Below, piece after piece: positions 21,456 to 31,035 of a DNA stretch of 64,000 nt. Below the pieces are notes generated by a model. That model had not been told where the DNA came from. It saw nothing but the letters and a program-made list of their open reading frames with translations, and searched no databases. Both the position numbers and the translations under genes were made by a program. Position 1 is the stretch's first letter. Every line of letters starts with the position of its first letter. Source of the stretch: Solilutibacter pythonis (GTDB lineage: Bacteria > Pseudomonadota > Gammaproteobacteria > Xanthomonadales > Xanthomonadaceae); NCBI RefSeq assembly GCF_003697345.1, contig NZ_RFLY01000004.1, forward strand, positions 124,001-188,000. The letters run 5' to 3'.

Positions 21456-22178
21456 TCAAGGCATGCTGCGGCAGCCCAGCGCCGAGAGCAAGCCATGCAT
21501 CGCGGGCACTTGCATGAGCCACGGCGCGGCCAGGGTCAACAGACCGGCGAGCAGCACCAGCAGGCCGAGCGCGAGTCGCAGGCCATGCCGATTCATCCAG
21601 CCGGCCATGCGCGCGCCCGACCAGGTCAGCGGCACCATCAGCGGCAAGGTGCCCAGGCCGAAGGCCAGCATGGTCAAGCCGCCATGAAAAGCCGATGCCT
21701 GCAACCAGGCGGCGGCCAGCAAGGTGGTGCTGAGCCCGCATGGCAGCCAGCCCCACAGCATTCCCAACGCAAAGCGTTTGGGCGCGGAATCGGCCGGCAG
21801 CAGGGCGCGCTGCACGGGTTGCAGGCGTCGCCACATGCCTTGGCCGGGACGAGCCAGAAAACCCAGCGACCCCGCCGGCAGCAGCAATCGCAGCGCGGCG
21901 ACGACCAGCACCAGGCCGACCAGCATGCGCGAGCCCGTGGCCAGCCAGTCGATCCTGGCCGCGGCGAGAATGCCACCGCCGATGCCGCCGGCGATCGCAC
22001 CGGCCAGCACGTAGCCGGAAACCCGGCCGAGGTTCACCAGCGCGGCATCGAACCAACCCTTGCGCCGCGCGCTGGTCCCGAGCCCGGTGGCGATACCGCC
22101 GCACATCGCCACGCAATGCACGCCGCCAAGCAGCCCGGTCAGCCAGGCCGAACCGATCACCAGCCAGTCAATCGGCAT
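21456..22178 (-). CDS. Sulfite exporter TauE/SafE family membrane protein of the cco cluster
   Basis: This is a polytopic inner-membrane protein of the SafE/DUF2189-like type that often ends cco clusters. The 240 residues from the ATG at 22178 hold about six TM helices. A GGVHCVAMCGG motif near the N-terminus and LWGWLPCGLSTT in the middle provide Cys/His residues that could bind metal. Homologues beside ccoS are thought to take part in copper handling for cbb3 oxidase assembly. The start overlaps the ccoS stop by 11 bp; an ATG at 22238 is an alternative. Confidence 0.75.
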   Translation of the reverse strand: MPIDWLVIGSAWLTGLLGGVHCVAMCGGIATGLGTSARRKGWFDAALVNLGRVSGYVLAGAIAGGIGGGILAAARIDWLATGSRMLVGLVLVVAALRLLLPAGSLGFLARPGQGMWRRLQPVQRALLPADSAPKRFALGMLWGWLPCGLSTTLLAAAWLQASAFHGGLTMLAFGLGTLPLMVPLTWSGARMAGWMNRHGLRLALGLLVLLAGLLTLAAPWLMQVPAMHGLLSALGCRSMP

Positions 22179-22392
22179 GGGATTTCGGGTCGGCTTGGTG
22201 TCCGCCGCGCCCGGGGTCGGCGGCTTCGGCACGTTCACGGGCGATGCGCTCGTTCGGGTCCTCGCGCAGGATGTCCAGCGCCGGCGTATCCATGTCGTCG
22301 AACTGGCCGCGCTTGACCGCCCAAACGAAGGCGGCGACGGCGATGCCGAGCAGGATCAGACTGATCGGGATGAGCGCGAGCAGGATGTTCAT
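22168..22392 (-). CDS. ccoS: cbb3-type cytochrome oxidase assembly protein CcoS
   Basis: This is a 74-residue protein with one N-terminal TM helix (about residues 5-27, ending FVWAVKRGQFDDMD). The QFDDMDTPALDIL segment is diagnostic for CcoS/FixS. CcoS is needed to insert redox cofactors into cbb3 oxidase. The start overlaps the ccoI stop by 4 bp (ATGA). The Asp/Arg/Gly-rich tail after residue 45 is variable in the family. Confidence 0.9.
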   Translation of the reverse strand: MNILLALIPISLILLGIAVAAFVWAVKRGQFDDMDTPALDILREDPNERIARERAEAADPGRGGHQADPKSHAD

Positions 22393-24785
22393 GTCGATGG
22401 CGTTCTCGTCAGCCGCAGCGCATTGAGCGTCACCAACAACGACGAGGCGGCCATGCCCAACGCCGCCATCCACGGGGTGACGTGGCCGGTCGCCGCCAGC
22501 GGCAGCGCGACGACATTGTAGAACGTGGCCCAACCGAGGTTCTGCCGGATCACCGCGCGGCTGCGGCGCGCAATGGCGATGGCCTGCGGGACGCGGGCGA
22601 GGCTTTCGGCGGTGACGACGAAATCCGCCGCGCGCTGCGCCAGCGCCGCGCCTTCGCCCATCGCCAACGACACGTCGGCGCCGGCCAGCACCGGCGCATC
22701 GTTGATGCCATCGCCGACCATCGCCACGCGGTGGCCGCGCGATTGCAATTCGCGCACGCGTTCGAGCTTGCGTTCCGGCGTCTGCCGCGCGGCATGGCGT
22801 TCGATGCCCACCTCGCCCGCCAGCTTCGCCACCGCGGCCTGGCCATCGCCGCTCAATAGTTCCACCGCGATGCCCTCCTCGCCAAGCGCGCGCACCGCCG
22901 CGCGGGCATCGTGGCGCAGGGTTTCGGCCAGTTGGAAACGGGCATACGGCGTTTCGCCATTGCCGAGCCACAGCGCGGGATCGTCCTCGGCCACACGGCG
23001 CGCGGCGAACGCGGCCTGGCCGAGCTTCCACCGGCGTTCGTGAACCATGCCTTCGATCCCCCGCCCCGGCGCTTGCCGCACTTCATCGGCCTCGGGCGGG
23101 TCCTCGGGCGCGATCGCGGCGAACGCGCGCGCCAGCGGATGGCGGCTGTCGCGCTCCAGCGCGGCGGCGATCGCCAGCGCGTCGTCGCGGCCAAGGCCGT
23201 TCATGGTCTCGATGGCGGCAATCGCCGGCTGGCCGTCGGTGAGGGTGCCGGTCTTGTCGAAGACCAGCGCGTCGATCCCGGCCAGGCGGTCGAGCGCGTC
23301 GCCGCGTACGCCGAGCACGCCGATCTTCGACAACGCGCCGTGCGCGGCGGCCAGCGCGGATGGAATCGCCAGCGACAGCGCACAAGGACAGCTCACTACC
23401 AGCACCGCCAGCGTCACCTCGAAGGCGCGCGCCGGATCGTACCAACGCCAGAACAACCAGACGACGAGCGCCGATACCAGCAGCGTGGCGACGAAACGGT
23501 GGGCAATGCGGTCGGCGACCTGGGCCAGCCGCGGTCGCGCGGCCTGCGCTTCTTCGACCAGTCGCGCCAGCTCGGACAGACGGGTATCGGCACCGATCCG
23601 GCGCACCTCGACTCGCGCCGGCGCATCCACGCACAGGCTGCCGGCATAGACCGCGTCGCCCGGAGTCTTCTGCACCGGGGTCGATTCGCCGGACAACAGG
23701 GCTTCGTCGAAGGCGGCGGTTTCATCCAGCAACACGCCATCGGCCGGCGCCGGCTCGCCCGGCGCAATCCGCACGATGTCACCGGCCGTCACCTGCGCCA
23801 CCGGCACCTGTTCGCGGCCGTTCTCGGCGGCCGCGTTCTCGCGCGTCGCCAGCACCGGCCGGGCGCGCGCGAGCGCGTCCACCTGCGCGCTGGCGGCCTT
23901 GCGCGCGCCCTGCTCGATCATCCGCGCCGCCAGCAGCAGAAACACGAACATCACCGCGGCGTCGTACCAGACGTGAACGCCGCGCACGAGCGTCTCGTAC
24001 ACGCTGGCGAACCAGGCCAGAAGGGTCGAGGTGGCGATCAGCGTATCCATGCCCAGGCGACGGTGGCGCAGTTCGCGCCACATGCCTTCGAGGAAGGGCC
24101 AGCCGGAATAGAACACCACCGGCGCCGAGACCAGCATGGTGATCCAGCGGAAGAAGTCGCGGGTGGCTGGCGGCATTTCGCCGGCGGTATCGAGGTAGAG
24201 CGCCTCGGCGAACATCATCGCCTGCATCGCGCCCAGCCCGGCGATGCCCATGCGCAGAATCCAGCGGTTGCGCTCGCGCCGGCGCGCCTCCTCGCGTTCG
24301 AGACCGGTGGCGAGATAGGGCCGGTAGCCAAGCGAGGCCATGCGCTCGAGCAGCCGCGAAAGCAAGGTGGAGCCGGGCCGCCAACGGATGCGCACGCGGC
24401 CGGTGACCGCATTGGCGATGATTTCCTCCACGCCATCCTCGCGCCGCAATGCTTTATCGATCAGCCAAGCGCAGGCGGCGCAGCGCATGCCATCGGTAAG
24501 CACGGTGATTTCGCGGGCACCGCCGGGCAGGCCGCGCACGTGGCCGGCGACGATATCCTCGCGGTCCCAGATCGCGTAATCGACGCGATCGGTGCCGACG
24601 CGATCGGCGGCCTCGCTGCGCAGCTTGTAGTAATCGTCGAGGTGCGCGTCGCGAATCCATTCGGCGGCGGCACGGCAACCATCGCAGCAGAACAGTTGCA
24701 GATCGCCCGCCATCTCGGCGCGGACCGCATCACGCGGCAAGGTTTCACCGCAATGGAAACAGCGCGTGGCCGGTTTAGACATCAC
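22389..24785 (-). CDS. ccoI: Copper-transporting P1B-type ATPase CcoI/FixI
   Basis: This ATPase exports copper to the periplasm for assembly of the CuB centre of cbb3 oxidase (798 aa). The N-terminal Cys-rich segment (CFHCGETL ... FCCDGCRAAAEWI) is typical of FixI. A heavy-metal-associated domain follows with GMRCAACAW, then TM helices, the ion-path motif SCPCALS (about residue 465), the phosphorylation site DKTGTLTDG (about 511), the HP locus in DSRHPLARAF, and GDGINDAPVL (about 690). ATG-ATG at the start gives two equivalent starts (24785, 24782). It ends in a 4-bp overlap with ccoS. Confidence 0.94.
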   Translation of the reverse strand: MMSKPATRCFHCGETLPRDAVRAEMAGDLQLFCCDGCRAAAEWIRDAHLDDYYKLRSEAADRVGTDRVDYAIWDREDIVAGHVRGLPGGAREITVLTDGMRCAACAWLIDKALRREDGVEEIIANAVTGRVRIRWRPGSTLLSRLLERMASLGYRPYLATGLEREEARRRERNRWILRMGIAGLGAMQAMMFAEALYLDTAGEMPPATRDFFRWITMLVSAPVVFYSGWPFLEGMWRELRHRRLGMDTLIATSTLLAWFASVYETLVRGVHVWYDAAVMFVFLLLAARMIEQGARKAASAQVDALARARPVLATRENAAAENGREQVPVAQVTAGDIVRIAPGEPAPADGVLLDETAAFDEALLSGESTPVQKTPGDAVYAGSLCVDAPARVEVRRIGADTRLSELARLVEEAQAARPRLAQVADRIAHRFVATLLVSALVVWLFWRWYDPARAFEVTLAVLVVSCPCALSLAIPSALAAAHGALSKIGVLGVRGDALDRLAGIDALVFDKTGTLTDGQPAIAAIETMNGLGRDDALAIAAALERDSRHPLARAFAAIAPEDPPEADEVRQAPGRGIEGMVHERRWKLGQAAFAARRVAEDDPALWLGNGETPYARFQLAETLRHDARAAVRALGEEGIAVELLSGDGQAAVAKLAGEVGIERHAARQTPERKLERVRELQSRGHRVAMVGDGINDAPVLAGADVSLAMGEGAALAQRAADFVVTAESLARVPQAIAIARRSRAVIRQNLGWATFYNVVALPLAATGHVTPWMAALGMAASSLLVTLNALRLTRTPST

Positions 24786-24827
24786 GCATCGCCCGAGCCA
24801 TGCCGCGAGGCGCGCGGCTGAACTTTC

Positions 24828-25235
24828 TCAGCCCGTCGCCGCGACATGGCGTCGCTCCGAAGTCGGGGGACCATGGCGATACCGGTTTTTCCAACCCATC
24901 GGCGAATCCCGCCAAGGTGCCGCCCGCCAGGTGGAACGGTTGCCGACCCGCTTCAATTGGCAGGCAGCCAGATATGTGCCCGCCGCGATGCGGCCATGTT
25001 CGGCACAGTCACCACGAAGCGCCGAGGCGTGGCGCCGCTCAAGTGCATCCAACAATGCGCAGACACGGGCGTATCTGTTGCCGGACACGCCGACCTCGCA
25101 AGCATCGCCATCCGTCATCCGGCCGGGATTTTCGCGCGATGCTCCGAACTCCGCCCGGTGGAAGATCGCCGCGCGCGCGGTCAACCGCCGCGCCACGGAC
25201 GCCATCGGCTCGCATTCGGGATCAGCGGGTTTCAT
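24828..25235 (-). CDS. DUF4440/SnoaL-like small protein within the cco cluster, possibly degenerate
   Basis: This 135-residue ORF sits between ccoH and ccoI on the same strand. It resembles NTF2-fold DUF4440 proteins: RLTARAAIFHRAEFGASRE near the N-terminus, then EVGVSGNRYARVCALLDALERRH, then a beta-rich tail with TWRAAPWRDSPMGWKNRYRHG, where family members usually have xLWRxxxxGWxIxYHQGT. Several conserved positions look eroded, so it may be decaying. An internal ATG at 25205 is a possible start. Such proteins are not part of the standard cbb3 maturation set. Confidence 0.5.
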   Translation of the reverse strand: MKPADPECEPMASVARRLTARAAIFHRAEFGASRENPGRMTDGDACEVGVSGNRYARVCALLDALERRHASALRGDCAEHGRIAAGTYLAACQLKRVGNRSTWRAAPWRDSPMGWKNRYRHGPPTSERRHVAATG

Positions 25236-25256
25236 GCAGACCGTCCGCCGCCGTCC

Positions 25257-25769
25257 TCATTCGCCAAGGGCGGGCGTCAGCACCGCCGACATCTGGTCCC
25301 TCGGCATCCGCGCGCGCAGGCGCCAGCTATCGCCACGGTCGCTCAGCACGAACTTCCAATCGTGGCTGCGTTCGTCCTCGAACGGCACGCTCGACAGCCA
25401 GTTGCCGCCGGGTTGCGGAGTCAATTCCAACATGCGGTCGCGGGCGCTGTCGGTCGGGTGTTCGGCCAGCAGCTTGAGCGGGTCCTGGCGTTGCCACTGC
25501 CCGGCCATCGGCACGACCTCCACCCGGCCATCGCGTTCGCGCAGCAGCGCGGTCAGCCCCAGCTTTCGCGCCTGTTCGTCGGGGCCAAGGTCGGTTTCCT
25601 GAAGCACCCGGCCCATGCGCGAAACCTCGTCGCGCACCTCGCCGCCATCCCGATGCTTGATCGATATTCCCAGCGTGACCAGGCCCGCCACCACCACCGC
25701 CGCCGGCAAGGCCACGACCAACCACACCATCGGCTCGCGATGGGCTTTTTTCTGCTGTTGTTCGGTCAT
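25257..25769 (-). CDS. ccoH: FixH/CcoH family protein
   Basis: This is a 170-residue membrane protein with one TM helix (about residues 14-34, MVWLVVALPAAVVVAGLVTL) and a periplasmic immunoglobulin-like part ending WRLRARMPRDQM. FixH/CcoH proteins help assemble the cbb3 oxidase. The start directly abuts the ccoG stop. The central region (about residues 50-90) is less typical, so the call leans on size, topology and position. Confidence 0.8.
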   Translation of the reverse strand: MTEQQQKKAHREPMVWLVVALPAAVVVAGLVTLGISIKHRDGGEVRDEVSRMGRVLQETDLGPDEQARKLGLTALLRERDGRVEVVPMAGQWQRQDPLKLLAEHPTDSARDRMLELTPQPGGNWLSSVPFEDERSHDWKFVLSDRGDSWRLRARMPRDQMSAVLTPALGE

Positions 25770-27329
25770 CTACATCGGCCCGAAGAAATTGCTGTCCACC
25801 GTCTTGCTCACCGAGCCGTCATCGGCCTTGACCTCGAAGGTTACCGGTTTTTGTCCGCGCACTTCGGCCGGTGCGCGCAAATTGACCGGCAGAGTCAGCA
25901 CTTCCTCGCCATCGGCCTTCACCTTCAGCGGGCCGCCAACCAGCGCGATGCCGTCGCTGGCCTTGATGTCGATGGTATAGCTGCGTTCACGGCTGTCCTT
26001 GTTGACCACGCGCAGCGTGTAGCCGTTTTCGGTCTGGCCATCCTCGACCACGCGGTAAAGCGCGTTGCGGTCGCGGATCGCCTCGACGATCAACGGCGTG
26101 CGGTGGGTCACGCCCCACAGCCAGGCGGCGAAGATGCCGCCAAGCAGCAGACCATACAGGATCACCCGCGGGCGCAGCACATGCGTCATCTTGCTGTCGA
26201 TCGCGTTCTGGGTGGAATAACGGATCAAGCCATGCGGGTAGCCCATCTTGTCCATCACATCGTCGCAGGCATCGATGCACGCGCCACAGGCGATGCACTC
26301 GTATTGCAGGCCATTGCGGATATCGATGCCGGTCGGGCAGACCTGCACGCAGATGGTGCAGTCGATGCAGTCGCCCAGTTCGTCCGGTGGGAATTTCGGC
26401 AGCGGCTCGCGCTCGGGATGGAACGCGGCCATGCCTTCATGGCCCCGCGCCTGGGCGGCGGCATCGGCGGCCACCGCATGGCCGGAGGCGCGGAAGACGA
26501 AATCGTAGGCCGCCACTTTGTCGATCAGACCGCGGCCGCGTTCCAGCACGCTGCCCAGGCCGCGCTTACGCGGGCCGCGTGGCTCGCCGCGCATCGGGTC
26601 GTAGGCGATGATCAGCGTATTGCGGTCGAACATCGCGCTCTGGAAGCGCGCGTAAGGGCACATGTATTTGCAGACCTGCTCGCGCATGAAGCCGGCAAAG
26701 CCCCAGGTCGCCAACGCATAGAAGAACACCCAGAAACTTTCCCAGCCACCCCACTGCCAGCCGCTGGCGACAAACGGCGCGCGCGCGGCCAGGTCGCGGA
26801 TCGGGGTGAAGAAGCCGACGAAAGTGAAGCCCGTCCACAGCGCGAATACCAGCCAGACAAAATGCTTGCCGCCCTTTTTGAGGATCTTCTCGCGATTCCA
26901 CGGCATCCTATCGAGCTTCATGCGCTTGCCGCGATCGCCTTCGATGACGTTCTCGATCCACATGAAAATCTCGGTCCACACCGTCTGCGGACAGGCGTAA
27001 CCGCACCAGAGCCGACCGGCCAGCGCGGTGAAGAAGAACAGCGCCAAGCCCGCCATCACCAGCAGCAAGGCCAGGAAGATGAAGTCCTGCGGCCAGAAGG
27101 TCAGGCCAAGCACGTAGAACTTGCGTGCGGGCAGATCGAACAGCACCGACTGGCGCGCATCCCAGTTGATCCACGGGAATACGTAGAACATGCCCAGCAA
27201 CACCCAGACCGCGACTTTGCGCAGGCGATCGAAGCGGCCACTCACTTCACGAGCGTAGATCTTGCGCTCGCTGACGTAATAAGAGTTGCCGGCGTCGTCG
27301 ACGACGTCCAACGGAATCTTCTTGCTCAT
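25770..27329 (-). CDS. ccoG: Cytochrome c oxidase accessory protein CcoG (FixG/RdxA)
   Basis: This is a membrane ferredoxin-like protein of 519 residues involved in cbb3 oxidase biogenesis (Cu(II) reduction has been proposed for the family). About five TM helices are present. CGYACPQTVW follows the second helix, a CKYMCPYARFQ motif comes after it, and a double 4Fe-4S motif reads CIDCTICVQVCPTGIDIR and CIACGACIDACDD. The C-terminus is an immunoglobulin-like periplasmic domain. It begins 7 bp after the small membrane ORF. Confidence 0.95.
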   Translation of the reverse strand: MSKKIPLDVVDDAGNSYYVSERKIYAREVSGRFDRLRKVAVWVLLGMFYVFPWINWDARQSVLFDLPARKFYVLGLTFWPQDFIFLALLLVMAGLALFFFTALAGRLWCGYACPQTVWTEIFMWIENVIEGDRGKRMKLDRMPWNREKILKKGGKHFVWLVFALWTGFTFVGFFTPIRDLAARAPFVASGWQWGGWESFWVFFYALATWGFAGFMREQVCKYMCPYARFQSAMFDRNTLIIAYDPMRGEPRGPRKRGLGSVLERGRGLIDKVAAYDFVFRASGHAVAADAAAQARGHEGMAAFHPEREPLPKFPPDELGDCIDCTICVQVCPTGIDIRNGLQYECIACGACIDACDDVMDKMGYPHGLIRYSTQNAIDSKMTHVLRPRVILYGLLLGGIFAAWLWGVTHRTPLIVEAIRDRNALYRVVEDGQTENGYTLRVVNKDSRERSYTIDIKASDGIALVGGPLKVKADGEEVLTLPVNLRAPAEVRGQKPVTFEVKADDGSVSKTVDSNFFGPM

Positions 27330-27336
27330 CGCGATC

Positions 27337-27633
27337 TCACTCCGGCGGGAGCGCTCGGTTGAAGCGGCTGGCCGGTCTCAGCAGTATCCAGGTGAACAGA
27401 CTGGAAGACGCGGTCGCCAGCCAGAACATGAAAAAGCCGATGCTGTAGCCGGTCACTCGGCTCATCGGCAGATCGGGAAAGGTCATGTCGCGCAAGGCGA
27501 TTGGATCGACGAATGCGAAGAACACCATCGTCGCCACGCAGGCCGCGAAGAAACTCGGCCAGAGAATCGCCCCGACCCGCTGCGAGAGCGGGCGGGGAGG
27601 ATGATCAAACTGCGGATCGGCGGAATCGGTCAT
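27337..27633 (-). CDS. Small membrane protein between ccoP and ccoG
   Basis: This 98-residue protein has two TM helices (about 23-42 and 60-85) and a short conserved-looking loop. Its ATG at 27633 overlaps the ccoP stop as TAATG, which fixes the start. Proteins of this size occur at this place in cco operons of related bacteria, but no function is established. Translational coupling implies a role in oxidase assembly or stability (inference). Confidence 0.75.
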   Translation of the reverse strand: MTDSADPQFDHPPRPLSQRVGAILWPSFFAACVATMVFFAFVDPIALRDMTFPDLPMSRVTGYSIGFFMFWLATASSSLFTWILLRPASRFNRALPPE

Positions 27634-28604
27634 TACCGGGCGCTGGCATTGGCTGGCTTGGCCGCCATGTTGCCACCACCGTGTGAAAGCGACCAAACAT
27701 AAGCACCAACCAGACGAGTCCGGGTGTCGCCCAGCAGTTCCAGGTGCGCCGGCATCACGCCGTGGCGACCATTGCTAATGGTCTCGCGCAGGGACTCGGT
27801 GCTGCTGCCATACAGCCAGTAGTTATCGGTCAGGTCAGGCGCGCCCAGCATGGCATTGCCCTTGCCGTCGGGGCCATGACAAGCCACGCAGACGCCGTCG
27901 TACAGTTTCTTGCCCTGGCTGGCCAGAAAGTCGTTCTGCAAGCTGGCGTTCGGCTGCGACAGCGTGCGCACGTAGGCAATCACCTGCTCCACGGCCTGTT
28001 CGCCGCCGGTGCCTTTCAATACGTCGCCCCACGGGGCCATCACGCCCTGGCGGCCCTGCTGGATCGAAGTCAGCACGTCCTGCGGCGTACCACCCCAGTG
28101 CCAGATGCTGTCGGTCAGGTTGGGATAGCCGACCGCGCCCTGGGCCGTGGAGCCGTGACAGACCGCGCAGGTGTTGTTGAAGATGCCGCGCCCGATCTTG
28201 ACCGCGGCCGGATCGCTGGCCAGCACGTCGACCGGCTTACCGGCAAATGGGGCGAAAGCGGCCTCGAGCTTCTTGTTCTCGACCACCTGTTCCTTCTTCA
28301 TTTCGTCGGCCGAGGTCCACTTCGAGGTACCGGCGAAGGCGCCGAAGCCCGGGTAGTACACCAGATAGCCGGCCGCGAAGACGATGGTGATCCAAAACAG
28401 GTTGATCCACCATTTCGGCATCGGCTTGTTGTATTCGGTCAGGTCGCCATCCCACACGTGGCTGGTTTCATCCGGCGCAGGATCGCCCGGACGCCGTTTG
28501 GAATTGCTCACCAGCAGCCAGATGCAGCCAAAGACGTTGATGATGACCAGCGCGATGATCCACAACGACCAGCCGCTGGTAAGGGAAGAGGTCCAGTCGC
28601 TCAC
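27633..28604 (-). CDS. ccoP: cbb3-type cytochrome c oxidase subunit III (CcoP)
   Basis: This is the membrane-anchored dihaem cytochrome c that feeds electrons into cbb3 oxidase (323 aa). Two N-terminal TM helices are present (about 13-32 and 62-82), and DETSHVWDGDLTEYNKPMPKWW between them is a CcoP signature. Two haem-binding motifs follow, CAVCHGS and CVACHGPDG, each with a downstream Met ligand region. It overlaps ccoQ by 4 bp (ATGA) upstream and the small membrane ORF downstream (TAATG). Confidence 0.96.
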   Translation of the reverse strand: MSDWTSSLTSGWSLWIIALVIINVFGCIWLLVSNSKRRPGDPAPDETSHVWDGDLTEYNKPMPKWWINLFWITIVFAAGYLVYYPGFGAFAGTSKWTSADEMKKEQVVENKKLEAAFAPFAGKPVDVLASDPAAVKIGRGIFNNTCAVCHGSTAQGAVGYPNLTDSIWHWGGTPQDVLTSIQQGRQGVMAPWGDVLKGTGGEQAVEQVIAYVRTLSQPNASLQNDFLASQGKKLYDGVCVACHGPDGKGNAMLGAPDLTDNYWLYGSSTESLRETISNGRHGVMPAHLELLGDTRTRLVGAYVWSLSHGGGNMAAKPANASAR

Positions 28605-28777
28605 GGCGATTGCTCCTTGTTGCGGTTGCCGGCGGCTTCGCCGGCAACGGGTTCTTGGTCATCCAGCGGAAGGCGGGCGGCGGCATCGAAGGCTTGCTTG
28701 CGCTTCGGGTTCCAGGCCCATATCCAGCCGCCCACGAACAACACCAGCAAAATGGCGGTGACGATCCCGGAAAGCAT
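28601..28777 (-). CDS. ccoQ: cbb3-type oxidase subunit IV (CcoQ/FixQ)
   Basis: This 58-residue single-TM protein (helix about residues 5-22) is followed by WNPKRKQAFDAAARLPLDD, the CcoQ hallmark. CcoQ stabilises the assembled oxidase. The ATG at 28777 lies one base after the ccoO stop, and the stop overlaps the ccoP start. Confidence 0.93.
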   Translation of the reverse strand: MLSGIVTAILLVLFVGGWIWAWNPKRKQAFDAAARLPLDDQEPVAGEAAGNRNKEQSP

Positions 28778-28778
28778 G

Positions 28779-29411
28779 TCAGCCCCCCTTCGGCGCGGCC
28801 TTGCCGAGGCCCTGTAGATAGGCGACGACCGCGTCCATCTCGGTCTTGCCGTCCACCGCGGCGCCGGCGCCATCGATATCGGCCTGGGTATAAGGCACGC
28901 CGATCTTCCGCAGGCCGCGCATGTTGGCCTGCAACTGTCCGGCATCGATGGTGCCCTTGTTGAGCCACGGGAAGGCCGGCATGTTCGATTCCGGCACCAC
29001 GTCGCGCGGGTTGTTCAGGTGGACCCGGTGCCAATCATCCGAGTAGCGGCCGCCGACGCGCGCCAGATCGGGCCCAGTGCGCTTGGAACCCCACTGGAAC
29101 GGATGGTCGTAGACCGATTCGCCGGCCAACGAATAGTGGCCGTAGCGCTCAGTCTCGAAGCGCAGCGTGCGTACCATCTGCGAGTGGCAGTTGTAGCAGC
29201 CTTCGCGGATGTAGACGTCACGGCCGGCCAGTTCCAGTGCCGGGTAGGGCTTGACGCCCGGCAGCGGCTTGACCGCTTCGGCCTGGAACATCAGCGGCAC
29301 GATCTGCGCCAAGCCGCCGAACGACACCGCGATGGTCACTAGAATCGCCATCAGCGCGACGTTCTTCTCGATCTTCTCGTGGGTGAAACCCGTGTTGTTG
29401 TCGTTGCTCAT
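28779..29411 (-). CDS. ccoO: cbb3-type cytochrome c oxidase subunit II (CcoO)
   Basis: This is the monohaem cytochrome c subunit of cbb3 oxidase (210 aa). One N-terminal TM helix (about 18-40) is followed by [18 protein letters not shown] containing the single CxxCH haem site. [21 protein letters not shown] and [20 protein letters not shown] are strongly conserved segments. The gene starts 10 bp downstream of the ccoN stop. Confidence 0.96.
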   Translation of the reverse strand: MSNDNNTGFTHEKIEKNVALMAILVTIAVSFGGLAQIVPLMFQAEAVKPLPGVKPYPALELAGRDVYIREGCYNCHSQMVRTLRFETERYGHYSLAGESVYDHPFQWGSKRTGPDLARVGGRYSDDWHRVHLNNPRDVVPESNMPAFPWLNKGTIDAGQLQANMRGLRKIGVPYTQADIDGAGAAVDGKTEMDAVVAYLQGLGKAAPKGG

Positions 29412-29421
29412 GTCGGGGTCC

Positions 29422-30864
29422 TCAGGCGCGGGCTTCGGAAACGTCCGGCGGCAGCACCGGATTGGGGGCCACGTTCTTGGCGGCCTGCATCGTCTTCACC
29501 ACGTTCCAAGCCATCACGAACATGCCGGAGAGCACCAGCACGCCGCCAAGCAGACGCACCAGGAAGTACGGGTAGGTAGCGTTCAGCGATTCGACGAAGC
29601 TGTAGGTCAGCGTGCCGTCGGCGTTGGTGGCGCGCCACATCAAGCCCTGCATCACCCCGGCGATCCACATCGAGGCGATGTAGAACACCACGCCGATGGT
29701 GTGCATCCAGAAGTGCAGATCGACCGCCTTCACCGAGTACATCGACTTCTGCCCGGTCAGCCAGGGGATCAGCGCGTAGGTCGCGCCCAGCGAGATCATC
29801 GCCACCCAGCCCAGCGCGCCGGCATGGACGTGGCCGACGGTCCAGTCGGTGTAGTGCGAGAGGGAGTTGACCGTCTTGATCGACATCATCGGGCCCTCGA
29901 AGGTCGACATCATGTAGAAGCTGATGGAGACGATGAGGAACTTCAGGATCGGGTCGGTGCGCAGCTTGTGCCAGGCGCCCGACAGCGTCATCACGCCGTT
30001 GATCGCGCCGCCCCAGCTCGGGGCCAGGAGGATGAGCGAGAACACCATGCCGAGCGACTGCGCCCAGTCCGGCAGCGCGGTGTATTGCAGGTGGTGCGGA
30101 CCGGCCCACATGTAGATGGAGATCAGCGCCCAGAAGTGCACGATCGACAGGCGGTAGGAATAGACCGGCCGGCCGGCGACCTTGGGCACGAAGTAGTACA
30201 TCATGCCGAGGAAGCCCGCGGTCAGGAAGAAGCCCACCGCGTTGTGGCCGTACCACCACTGCACCATGGCGTCGACCGCGCCGGAGTACAGCGAATAGGA
30301 GTGGATCGGGCTGGTCGGAATGGCCAGGCTGTTGACGATGTGCAGCAGCGCCACCGCGAGGATGAAGCCGCCGTAGAACCAGTTGGCCACGTAGATGTGC
30401 TTGACCTTGCGGATGGCGATGGTGCCGAAGAACAGCACCGCGTAGGCCACCCAGACCACGGCGATGGCGATGTCGATCGGCCAGATCAGCTCGGCGTATT
30501 CCTTACCCTGGGTCAGCCCCAGCGGCAAGGTGACGGCGGCGGCCACGATGATCAATTGCCAGCCCCAGAACACGAAGGCCGCGAGCTTGTCCGAGATCAG
30601 TCGCACATGGCTGGTGCGCTGGACGCACCACAGGCTGGTGGCGAAGAGTGCCGAGCCGCCGAAGGCGAAGATCACCGCGTTGGTGTGCAATGGGCGCAAC
30701 CGGCCGTATTGCAGGAACGGAATGCCGTCGGTCAGTTGGGGCCAGTAGAGCTGCGCGGCGATGATCACGCCGACCAGCATGCCCACGATGCCCCAGAGCA
30801 CTGTCGCCAGCGCGAATTGGAGCACCACCTTGTCGTTGTAGTAGCCCTTGGTTTCGGTAGTCAT
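29422..30864 (-). CDS. ccoN: cbb3-type cytochrome c oxidase catalytic subunit I (CcoN)
   Basis: This is the catalytic haem-copper subunit that reduces oxygen with high affinity (480 aa from the ATG at 30864, with a GAGGA site upstream). About 12 TM helices are present. Likely haem and CuB histidines are seen in [42 protein letters not shown] and [12 protein letters not shown]. It is the first gene of the cco cluster, with an FNR-type box centred about 60 bp upstream. Confidence 0.96.
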   Translation of the reverse strand: MTTETKGYYNDKVVLQFALATVLWGIVGMLVGVIIAAQLYWPQLTDGIPFLQYGRLRPLHTNAVIFAFGGSALFATSLWCVQRTSHVRLISDKLAAFVFWGWQLIIVAAAVTLPLGLTQGKEYAELIWPIDIAIAVVWVAYAVLFFGTIAIRKVKHIYVANWFYGGFILAVALLHIVNSLAIPTSPIHSYSLYSGAVDAMVQWWYGHNAVGFFLTAGFLGMMYYFVPKVAGRPVYSYRLSIVHFWALISIYMWAGPHHLQYTALPDWAQSLGMVFSLILLAPSWGGAINGVMTLSGAWHKLRTDPILKFLIVSISFYMMSTFEGPMMSIKTVNSLSHYTDWTVGHVHAGALGWVAMISLGATYALIPWLTGQKSMYSVKAVDLHFWMHTIGVVFYIASMWIAGVMQGLMWRATNADGTLTYSFVESLNATYPYFLVRLLGGVLVLSGMFVMAWNVVKTMQAAKNVAPNPVLPPDVSEARA

Positions 30865-30917
30865 TGCAGAGTCCTCGATGACGCCACGCATTGTTAGATA
30901 GGCGTTAAGACACGCAC

Positions 30918-30931
30918 TTGATTGAAGTCAA
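30918..30931 (-). promoter_or_regulatory. FNR/Anr box upstream of ccoN
   Basis: On the minus strand the site reads TTGAC-TTCA-ATCAA, an exact match to the TTGAY-N4-RTCAA consensus. A plausible -10 (TAACAAT, about 30890-30896) lies at a distance that would place the box near -41.5, the class II activator position. It is 54 bp from the ccoN start codon. Confidence 0.8.
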
Positions 30932-31035
30932 GAAAGCGTGACGCACATGAACGGTGTGCGCATAGTTTACGCACCCGTTTCCACTTGTCCGCGATTCATT
31001 CTCATTTGGGCGAATTTTCACCGGACGCGGCGAAA

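Noticed and set aside
29251-30897. 548-codon plus-strand open frame opposite ccoN and ccoO
   Set aside because: It is antisense to highly conserved oxidase subunits. Its translation is His/Arg/Gln-rich with no domain.
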